Assembly: GCA_025934455.1 (NCBI GenBank)
Contig: JAICYA010000062.1
Span: 1-8,631, forward strand
Source: Rudaea sp.
GTDB taxonomy: Bacteria; Pseudomonadota; Gammaproteobacteria; Xanthomonadales; Rhodanobacteraceae
Direction: 5' to 3'
DNA: 8,631 bases
Of the stretch, positions 1-5,317 are shown piece by piece (position 1 is the stretch's first letter; every line of letters starts with the position of its first letter). A program made the position numbers and the translations under genes. The notes beneath the pieces were generated by a model. The model was not told the DNA's origin. It worked only from the letters and a program-made list of their open reading frames with translations, and made no database searches.

Positions 1-948
1 AACGGCATTTCCACGTCGTTGCCGTTCGACGCGCAGGTGGAACTGGTGCGCAGCATCCGCGGGTTCGAGAACGCGCACATCACCCGGCCCGGCTATGCCA
101 TCGAATACGATTACTTCGACCCGCGTGGACTGAAGGCATCGCTGGAAACCAAGGCGATCGAGGGGCTGTATTTCGCCGGTCAGATCAATGGCACGACCGG
201 ATACGAAGAAGCCGCCGCGCAGGGCATCGTCGCCGGCATCAATGCCGCGCGCGCGGCGCAGGACAAGGCGCCGTGGACGCCGCGCCGCGACGAGGCCTAC
301 ATCGGCGTATTGATCGACGACCTGATCACGAACGGCACCAGCGAACCGTATCGGATGTTCACCTCACGTGCGGAATACCGCCTGCATCTGCGCGAGGACA
401 ATGCCGATCTTCGCCTGACCGACAGGGGATTCGGGCTGGGCAGCGTGGATGCCACCCGCCACGCCGCATTCTGCCGCAAGCGCGACGCGATCGCGCGCGA
501 AACCGAACGCCTGCGCGGCCTCTGGGCCGCACCGGGCAATGCGTTGGGACGCGAGATCGAAGCAACGCTGAGCGTGCCACTGTCGCGCGAAACGAATGCG
601 CTGGATCTATTGCGCAGGCCCGAACTGGATTACGACAAGCTCATGCAGGTGCCGGCGCTCGGTCCCGCTGTCGAGGAGCGTCAAGTCGCCGAACAGGTGC
701 AGATCGCGGCGAAGTATTCCGGCTATCTGGATCGACAGAACGATGAAATCGAACGCCAGCGTCGCCACGAGGCAACCAAAATCCCCGCGGCGTTCGATTA
801 CGCGGCGGTGCGCGGCCTGTCTGCGGAAGTGATGCAGAAACTCGTGCGCGGTCGCCCGCAGACCATCGGTCAGGCGCAACGTATCTCCGGCGTCACGCCA
901 GCGGCCATCTCGCTGTTGCTGGTGCATCTGCGCCGCCGCGCGGCTTGA
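1..948 (+). CDS. mnmG: tRNA uridine-5-carboxymethylaminomethyl modification enzyme MnmG (C-terminal half, 5' end outside window)
   Basis: MnmG (GidA) is the FAD-dependent partner of MnmE; together they install the (carboxymethyl)aminomethyl group on C5 of the wobble uridine (U34) of certain tRNAs in the cytoplasm. The frame is open from base 1, starting in the conserved stretch [10 protein letters not shown], so the TTG at position 19 is an internal Leu codon and not a start. 315 residues are visible, about half of the usual length of roughly 630. Hallmarks in order are RPGYAIEYD, the flavin-site segment [31 protein letters not shown] followed by [14 protein letters not shown], and the C-terminal helical tRNA/MnmE-binding region with [14 protein letters not shown]. 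It ends with TGA at 946-948, which lies in the loop of a hairpin. The next gene is convergent, 23 bp away; rsmG, a frequent downstream partner in other bacteria, is not here. The gene looks intact and ordinary; identification is by recognised motifs and is firm. Confidence 0.97.
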   Translation, partial: NGISTSLPFDAQVELVRSIRGFENAHITRPGYAIEYDYFDPRGLKASLETKAIEGLYFAGQINGTTGYEEAAAQGIVAGINAARAAQDKAPWTPRRDEAYIGVLIDDLITNGTSEPYRMFTSRAEYRLHLREDNADLRLTDRGFGLGSVDATRHAAFCRKRDAIARETERLRGLWAAPGNALGREIEATLSVPLSRETNALDLLRRPELDYDKLMQVPALGPAVEERQVAEQVQIAAKYSGYLDRQNDEIERQRRHEATKIPAAFDYAAVRGLSAEVMQKLVRGRPQTIGQAQRISGVTPAAISLLLVHLRRRAA

Positions 949-960
949 AGCAGCCGCGCG
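937..960 (+). other. GC-rich hairpin spanning the mnmG stop codon
   Basis: A perfect 9-bp inverted repeat (CGCGCGGCT at 937-945 and AGCCGCGCG at 952-960) encloses a 6-nt loop, TGAAGC, which contains the TGA stop. There is no following run of T on either strand, so this is not a canonical intrinsic terminator. It could slow polymerase, protect the 3' end of the message, or simply result from GC-rich coding ending in Arg-Arg-Ala-Ala. It sits between two convergent genes, where a shared 3' structure is plausible. The structure is seen directly; its role is inference. Confidence 0.45.
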
Positions 961-971
961 ACTGAAATTGC

Positions 972-1817
972 TTATTTCGGCTTCGGCACTTTCGCCTGCG
1001 CCTGGGCCAGTGCCTGCACGGCGTGCTGGTACAGTGCATTGGCTTCTTCGGGCGTGGCCTGACTGGCGCCGCCGGCCATCTTGTCCTTCAGGACCAAGGC
1101 GCCGCTGTCGTCCCAACCGACCTTCGTGACCGCCGATGGACGCGCACCCTCGCCGCTGGATTCTTCCTTCACCACGACCCAGGGCTTGTCGTTCTGATAG
1201 GCCATGCGAATCACGACGCGGCCGGTTTCATTGGCCTTGTCGTCGTAGAGATCGGTGATTTCGCGGATGACCTTGACCTTGCCATTGCTGTAGAAGGCGT
1301 CCCAGGCGGTCGAGGTATTCGGCGTCTGGCCGCCGCCGCTCACGGATTTGAACGTGCCGATCTCGGCGAAGGCCTTCTTGTAGGCTTCGTACATCTTCTC
1401 CGCCGGGGTGGGCTCCGGCGACAGGATGATCTGGACCACCGATGGCGACTTCTTGGTCAACACGGGATATTGCAGCACCGGCAGGAAACGGCGTTCGCCG
1501 TCGATCAACTTGGCGTCCACTGCATAGGTGCGCAGCGGGTCGACAGCCTTGGGGTCGATCGGCAGGTTGAAGCTGATCGGCGGATGATTGGCATGTTCGA
1601 TGGTGATCTGCGCCAGCGGCGTGTCCGGCTGCGAGACATCGATCACCTTCAGTTCGGCGCGGGCATTGTCGCCGAGCGCGCGCGGCTCGCGCAGCATGAT
1701 CGTGCCGCTGACGCTGTTCGCGATCTGCGGTGCGACCGGCGCGGCCGGTTGCGGTTGCGAATTGCAGCCGGCGAGCAGGCCGAGCGCCAACAGGGCGGGG
1801 AAAACGGGTGTACGCAT
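972..1817 (-). CDS. Outer-membrane-type lipoprotein with N-terminal YbaY/YscW-like domain
   Basis: A 281-residue protein. Its N-terminus, MRTPVFPALLALGLLAGC, is a lipoprotein signal with lipobox LAGC at residues 15-18; Cys18 would be lipidated, and Asn at +2 of the mature protein does not signal inner-membrane retention by the Asp+2 rule. After a Pro/Gln/Ala-rich linker (19-32), residues about 34-133 match the YbaY/YscW lipoprotein pattern (VSGTI, an ALGDNARAELKVIDVS strand pair, then ISFNLPIDP, YAVDAKLIDGERRF, YPVLT). In that family YscW is a pilotin for a type III secretion secretin and YbaY is of unknown function. The C-terminal half (about 140-281) is not recognised: a mixed region with many charged and aromatic residues, ending in an Ala/Gln-rich helix and KVPKPK. 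The start is fixed by the signal peptide and by a GGAGA site at 1824-1828 six bases upstream; the frame is open further upstream but without protein-like content. No secretion-system gene lies nearby, so a pilotin role is not supported here. Confidence 0.82.
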   Translation of the reverse strand: MRTPVFPALLALGLLAGCNSQPQPAAPVAPQIANSVSGTIMLREPRALGDNARAELKVIDVSQPDTPLAQITIEHANHPPISFNLPIDPKAVDPLRTYAVDAKLIDGERRFLPVLQYPVLTKKSPSVVQIILSPEPTPAEKMYEAYKKAFAEIGTFKSVSGGGQTPNTSTAWDAFYSNGKVKVIREITDLYDDKANETGRVVIRMAYQNDKPWVVVKEESSGEGARPSAVTKVGWDDSGALVLKDKMAGGASQATPEEANALYQHAVQALAQAQAKVPKPK

Positions 1818-1823
1818 GGGTAA

Positions 1824-1829
1824 TCTCCG
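1824..1829 (-). promoter_or_regulatory. Ribosome binding site of the YbaY-like lipoprotein
   Basis: The minus strand reads CGGAGA followed by six bases and then ATG (1817-1815). This decides the start of the lipoprotein: the frame stays open up to 2195, but only this ATG combines a ribosome binding site with a signal peptide and lipobox. Confidence 0.7.
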
Positions 1830-1891
1830 AAAGGCGGTGGGCGGCAGCGCGCGAAACCGCAGTTTGTGACTTACAGGAAAAACACCGCCGT

Positions 1892-1904
1892 CCGGGTGAC
1901 CCGG
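1892..1904. repeat. Perfect 13-bp dyad in the lipoprotein leader
   Basis: CCGGGT-G-ACCCGG is a perfect 6-bp inverted repeat around one central base. It lies about 75 bp upstream of the lipoprotein start, downstream of its candidate -10. A one-base centre cannot form an RNA hairpin loop without opening pairs, so it resembles a protein-binding dyad more than a terminator. Chance occurrence in GC-rich DNA is quite possible. Confidence 0.3.
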
Positions 1905-1923
1905 TGCTTCCACCAACCGTCGT

Positions 1924-1953
1924 AGTTTAGTGCGCGCCGGGCGCGATTGAAAA
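1924..1953 (-). promoter_or_regulatory. Candidate promoter of the YbaY-like lipoprotein
   Basis: On the minus strand a -35-like TTTTCA (1953-1948) and a -10-like TAAACT (1929-1924) are separated by 18 bp. Each agrees with the sigma-70 consensus at four of six positions. The spacer holds a perfect dyad, CGCGCC-G-GGCGCG at 1933-1945, which would be well placed as an operator. The untranslated leader would be about 100 nt. This is a weak call made from matching alone. Confidence 0.3.
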
Positions 1954-2016
1954 CAAACCATAGTCACGGTCGAGGCCGGCTCCCCGGGATGGGCCATGCT
2001 GCTCGATCCGAACGTC

Positions 2017-2065
2017 AAAAACCAAACGTAAAAAATTGACAGGCCGGTTAATAATTTGTTACGGT
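2017..2065 (+). promoter_or_regulatory. Promoter of the TonB-dependent receptor (UP-like A-tracts, consensus -35, extended -10)
   Basis: A perfect -35 TTGACA lies at 2036-2041. It is followed after 18 bp by TACGGT at 2060-2065, preceded by TG at 2057-2058, giving the extended -10 pattern TG-T-TAnnnT. The region just upstream (2017-2035) is rich in A runs in an otherwise GC-rich window, like an UP element. Transcription would start near 2072, leaving a leader of about 150 nt before the ATG at 2225. The -35 is striking; the -10 hexamer matches the consensus at only three positions, so the exact -10 is less sure. No Fur box was recognised. Confidence 0.55.
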
Positions 2066-2071
2066 CAGGAG

Positions 2072-2224
2072 GCTTGCTGTAGCCGCTGGCTGGGGGCGAG
2101 CTTGCGCGCGTGGGGAATCTGGGTCCGTTTGTCGGGTTAAAGAATTCGCTGCACGCTCGGATTGTGCGCAGTCTGCCGCTGCCATGATCGGCCATAAAGT
2201 CCGACTGAATTTTTGGAGTAAATC
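2072..2224 (+). other. Long 5' leader of the TonB-dependent receptor
   Basis: About 150 nt separate the predicted start of transcription from the receptor ATG. The leader contains GC-rich stretches and small imperfect inverted repeats (for example around 2147-2171), but I recognise no named riboswitch and no terminator-antiterminator pair. It ends with GGAG at 2215-2218, six bases before the ATG, which is a good ribosome binding site. No convincing small reading frame was found in it. Confidence 0.35.
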
Positions 2225-5113
2225 ATGAAAAGAAAGTTGCTTGTATCCTCGATTATCATGGGGTTGACCGTGGCGGCGATGCCGCTGGCGTCGGTGTATG
2301 CGCAAGACAGCGGTAACCAGGCCGCGCAGACGCAACAGACCGACAAGGACAAGAAGGAAGCCGCCAAACTTGAAACCGTCACGGTCACCGGCTCGCTGGT
2401 AAAGCGCCCTGACTACGAGACGACGTCGCCGGTGCAGACGGTCGACATCAAGGCCGACATCGCGGCGGGTGCTTTCGGCACCGCCAACCTGCTGCAATCA
2501 ACCGCCATCGCCGGCGGCTCCACGCAGATCAACAACCAGTTCAGCGGCTTTGTCGTGGGTGGCGGTACGGGCATCCAGACCATCAATCTGCGCGGCCTTG
2601 GCTCCAACCGCACGCTGGTGCTGATGGACGGCCAGCGCCCCGGCCCATCCGGCACGCAAGGCCAGACCGGTATCGGCTTCGACCTGAACGTCGTTCCCGA
2701 AGTCATCCTGCAAAGCATCGAAATCGTGAAGGACGGTTCGTCCTCGATCTACGGTTCCGACGCCATTTCCGGCGTGGTCAACCTGATCACCAAGAAGCGC
2801 ATGGATCATTTCGAGATGCAGGCCGCGACCGGCCAGACCCAACACGGCGGCGGCGACCAGTACACCGCCTCGCTCGGCAATGGCTGGAATTTCGACAACG
2901 GCAACATCCTGGTTGCCGCGCAATTCCAGGAACAGATGCCGCTGCGCGTCGGCGACCGCGACTTCCTGGATTGCAGCAACGACCTGATCTGGGGCACGGA
3001 TGGCAAGCGCATCGATCGCGCCGATCATTCGGTCACGCAAGGCACGTCGCTTTCGGGCTGCAACAACCTGTACGCCAATTCGATCATCCGCTATTTCAAC
3101 GCGAACACCCGCTACGTGCCATCCGTGGACGGCAGTACCGTCGGACCCTTCCCGGGCTATCACCCGCGGCCGTATCCGACCAAGAACTACGCCAACAATC
3201 CGAATGGCGGCGCCTATTACGAGGATCAGCTCAACTTCCCGTTCTACGGCGACACTTGGGCTCTCAACAAGAACCGCAATTCGAGCTTCTACGCCAGCAG
3301 CCTGTTCACGTTCGGCAACAACATCAACTGGACCAACCAGTTCCTGTACAACCATCGGCAGACCAACACCCAGGGCTTCCGGCAGTTTTTCCCGATCGTC
3401 TTCAACCCGGGCGACAGCGATTACTACGAGCCGATCATGCCGTTCACCTCGAACAACCATGAGACGGTCAACTACTACTACTTCCGCAGCCAGTTGGACG
3501 GCGGCTTTGGATCGAGCAGCTGGTCGTGGCAGGTCAATGGCACGCATAGTCGTTCCAGCGGCAACTACGGCCACCTGGGCATCGACGCGCGCGTCAGCGG
3601 CGACTTGAGTGAGCCGGCCAACACCCTCGACCTGCCGCCGATCAACTACTTCGAGCCGTGCGTACTGAACGGTTCGTGCATGAACAAGCTGATCGATGCC
3701 GTGGGTCTGCAGACGCAGGGCAACACGACCTACACCCAGTCCACACTGAATGCTGTGTTCACCGGCAACCTGTTCACCCTGCCCGCGGGCGACGTCAACA
3801 GCGCGTTCGGCGCCGAATTCCGCCGTTACAGCATCAACGACCAGCCAGACCCGAACAATTCGGCCGGTTACGAGTGGGGCTATAGCTCGGCACAGCAGAC
3901 CAAGGGTTCGGATCACGTCCACGAGATCTTCGGCGAAGTGAATATTCCGATCCTCAAGGGGCTGCCGGGAGTCGAGTCGCTGTCGGCCGACATGTCCGCG
4001 CGCGAGTTCAAGTACTCCAGCGTGGGCGATTCCAGCAATGTCTGGAAATACGGCCTGAGCTGGCAGATCACCCCGACCTGGCGTGCGCGCGGCACCATGG
4101 GTACCTCCTACCGTGCCCCGCAGTTGTACGAACTGTACCTCGGCAACCAGAGCGGATTCCTCGGACAGACCGGCATCGATCCGTGCATCCAGTGGGGAGA
4201 CAGCAGCAACACCTTCCTGCGCGCCAACTGTGCGGCGGCCGGCATCCCGAGCGACTATGCCGCGAGCGGCAATGGTTCGGCCACCGTCTTCCAGGGCGGC
4301 GGAAAGGGCTTCCTGACTCCCGAAAAATCGCGGGCCAAGTCGTTGGGTCTGGTGTGGACCCCAACCTGGGGCAACTTCAACATGGCCCTGGATTATTTCG
4401 ACTACCACATCCGTGGCGAAATCAGCACGCTCAGCGCTTCCGACATTGTCTTTGGATGCTATGGTCGAGCAGTGTATCCCAACGCATTTTGCGACCTGCT
4501 GCACCGCAATTCGCCGAGCGATCCGGGTCATCCGAACATGATCACGGATATCCACGCCACGTACATCAACATCAATGGCGAGCGCAACCGCGGCTACGAC
4601 CTGCAGATGAACTACAGCGACGACTTCTCGTTCGGCAAGATCACCGCCGACGCGGAAGTGACATACACGCTGGAGGACACCACGCAGTTGTTCAGTTCGG
4701 CCGCGGACAGCGGGTTCACCGACTCGAACCGCGTGGGCAATATCGGCAGCCCGAAGACCTACGGCCTTGCCCACGTCGCCTTGAAGCGCGGTGACTGGAC
4801 CTACAGCTGGCAGGGTACGTACGTCAGCACCACGCGCAACCGGGATCTCAGCAACACTTTGACCTACCAGGGTTATCCTGGCGCGTTCCGCGACATCACG
4901 GCCAAGTGGCAGTTCTTGCACAGCGTGTCGGTGGGTTACGATGCCGGCAAGTGGGGCGTGACGTTCGGCATCCGCAACCTGTTCGACAAGGCGCCGGACA
5001 TGGTTTCGACGGGCGTGGATCCCAATGGCCGCGTCGGCAACACGCCGATCGACGCTTCGCAGTACGACTGGTTCGGCCGCACGTTCTTCCTGCGCGGCAA
5101 TTACAATTTCTGA
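2225..5113 (+). CDS. TonB-dependent outer-membrane receptor
   Basis: A 962-residue TonB-dependent receptor, which uses the proton-motive force through TonB-ExbB-ExbD to import a ligand across the outer membrane. The signal peptide is residues 1-26 (MKRK, hydrophobic core, then VYA|QD). A Gln/Lys-rich linker leads to the TonB-box-like ETVTVTG at 50-56. The plug domain covers about 60-192 and shows INLRGLGSNRTLVLMDGQR, IEIVKDGSSSIYGSDAISGVVNLITKK. The rest (about 200-962) is a 22-strand-type barrel rich in Asn, Tyr and aromatic residues, closing with FFLRGNYNF and a C-terminal Phe for BAM recognition. All eight cysteines form four local pairs: C250/C279, C479/C485, C654/C669 and C745/C756, probably disulfides in external loops. 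There is no STN signalling domain and no carboxypeptidase-like N-terminal domain, so no sigma/anti-sigma control is implied. TGA is followed directly by an in-frame TAG. The ligand cannot be named; peptide-like or glycan ligands are plausible for this family in Lysobacterales. Start supported by GGAG and the signal peptide. Confidence 0.96.
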   Translation: MKRKLLVSSIIMGLTVAAMPLASVYAQDSGNQAAQTQQTDKDKKEAAKLETVTVTGSLVKRPDYETTSPVQTVDIKADIAAGAFGTANLLQSTAIAGGSTQINNQFSGFVVGGGTGIQTINLRGLGSNRTLVLMDGQRPGPSGTQGQTGIGFDLNVVPEVILQSIEIVKDGSSSIYGSDAISGVVNLITKKRMDHFEMQAATGQTQHGGGDQYTASLGNGWNFDNGNILVAAQFQEQMPLRVGDRDFLDCSNDLIWGTDGKRIDRADHSVTQGTSLSGCNNLYANSIIRYFNANTRYVPSVDGSTVGPFPGYHPRPYPTKNYANNPNGGAYYEDQLNFPFYGDTWALNKNRNSSFYASSLFTFGNNINWTNQFLYNHRQTNTQGFRQFFPIVFNPGDSDYYEPIMPFTSNNHETVNYYYFRSQLDGGFGSSSWSWQVNGTHSRSSGNYGHLGIDARVSGDLSEPANTLDLPPINYFEPCVLNGSCMNKLIDAVGLQTQGNTTYTQSTLNAVFTGNLFTLPAGDVNSAFGAEFRRYSINDQPDPNNSAGYEWGYSSAQQTKGSDHVHEIFGEVNIPILKGLPGVESLSADMSAREFKYSSVGDSSNVWKYGLSWQITPTWRARGTMGTSYRAPQLYELYLGNQSGFLGQTGIDPCIQWGDSSNTFLRANCAAAGIPSDYAASGNGSATVFQGGGKGFLTPEKSRAKSLGLVWTPTWGNFNMALDYFDYHIRGEISTLSASDIVFGCYGRAVYPNAFCDLLHRNSPSDPGHPNMITDIHATYININGERNRGYDLQMNYSDDFSFGKITADAEVTYTLEDTTQLFSSAADSGFTDSNRVGNIGSPKTYGLAHVALKRGDWTYSWQGTYVSTTRNRDLSNTLTYQGYPGAFRDITAKWQFLHSVSVGYDAGKWGVTFGIRNLFDKAPDMVSTGVDPNGRVGNTPIDASQYDWFGRTFFLRGNYNF

Positions 5114-5139
5114 TAGAGCAAGTCTGCAACACCTTAGCG

Positions 5140-5168
5140 GAGGCGGCCCAAGGGCCGCCTCTTTTTTT
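5140..5168 (+). terminator. Intrinsic terminator after the TonB-dependent receptor
   Basis: GAGGCGGCCC at 5140-5149 pairs perfectly with GGGCCGCCTC at 5152-5161 around AA; sterically it is an 8-9 bp stem with a loop of about four bases. Seven T residues follow at 5162-5168. It lies 24 bases after the receptor's tandem stop codons and separates the receptor from the S9 peptidase as a distinct transcription unit. Confidence 0.92.
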
Positions 5169-5209
5169 GCGCGGATTTCAGGCGTGTGAGCGTGCCACGC
5201 GGCTTGTGG

Positions 5210-5238
5210 CCGACAGGCATTGCCTCACCTGTTAGAAT
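5210..5238 (+). promoter_or_regulatory. Candidate promoter of the S9 peptidase
   Basis: CCGACA at 5210-5215 (four of six matches to the -35 consensus) is followed after 17 bp by TAGAAT at 5233-5238 (five of six to the -10). TG at 5230-5231 gives an extended -10 (TG-T-TAGAAT), the same arrangement as at the receptor's promoter. Transcription would start near 5245, with a leader of about 73 nt. A 6-bp inverted repeat, AATCGG/CCGATT, overlaps the -10 and start point at 5236-5252. Confidence 0.55.
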
Positions 5239-5252
5239 CGGCGCCACCGATT
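5236..5252. repeat. Inverted repeat over the -10 and start point of the S9 peptidase promoter
   Basis: AATCGG (5236-5241) and CCGATT (5247-5252) form a perfect 6-bp inverted repeat with a 5-bp spacer, placed where a repressor would block initiation. Just downstream the octamer GGCCACGA occurs twice in direct orientation (5253-5260 and 5278-5285), 25 bp apart. The position is suggestive but the elements are short and may be chance. Confidence 0.3.
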
Positions 5253-5304
5253 GGCCACGACACGTTCGCGTTTCCGCGGCCACGAATGCAACCGCAACAG
5301 ACTC

Positions 5305-5309
5305 GGGAG
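5305..5309 (+). promoter_or_regulatory. Ribosome binding site that fixes the S9 peptidase start
   Basis: GGGAG lies eight bases before the ATG at 5318. The frame is open back to a GTG at 5186, but that start precedes the candidate promoter, has no signal peptide and adds residues unlike the family. The ATG at 5318 is followed directly by a clear signal peptide. Confidence 0.7.
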
Positions 5310-5317
5310 TAACAGAT

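Noticed and set aside
1023..1823. Plus-strand frame of 266 codons opposite the lipoprotein
   Set aside because: It is a shadow of the lipoprotein gene: Arg/Gly/Ala/His-rich composition, no domain, no ribosome binding site, and the minus-strand frame has a lipobox and family match.
2036..2065. Fur box at the receptor promoter
   Set aside because: The AT-rich stretch around 2049-2060 does not show the GATAATGATAATCATTATC-type pattern or its hexamer repeats convincingly, so iron control is not claimed.
1818..2195. N-terminal extension of the lipoprotein frame by 126 codons
   Set aside because: The extension crosses the receptor's promoter region, has no protein-like content, and would bury the signal peptide and lipobox; the ATG at 1817 has a good ribosome binding site.
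2971..3608. Plus-strand frames overlapping the receptor in other registers
   Set aside because: They are of low complexity (Arg/Ser/Thr/Gln-rich), with no start signals, and lie entirely inside a well-supported gene.
2498..4921. Open frame of 807 codons antisense to the TonB-dependent receptor
   Set aside because: It is in exact codon register with the receptor, where antisense stops arise only from TTA, CTA and TCA codons. These are avoided in this GC-rich genome, so a long open frame is expected. It has no recognisable domain, and it ends at the rare TCA Ser codon at 2498.
5186..5317. Upstream GTG start for the S9 peptidase
   Set aside because: It lies before the predicted promoter, lacks a ribosome binding site that stands out, and would place 44 residues before a clear signal peptide.
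5114..5317. Lasso-peptide or other RiPP precursor between receptor and peptidase
   Set aside because: The 204-bp gap is taken up by the terminator, promoter and leader; no short frame with a ribosome binding site and a core-like C-terminus was seen.
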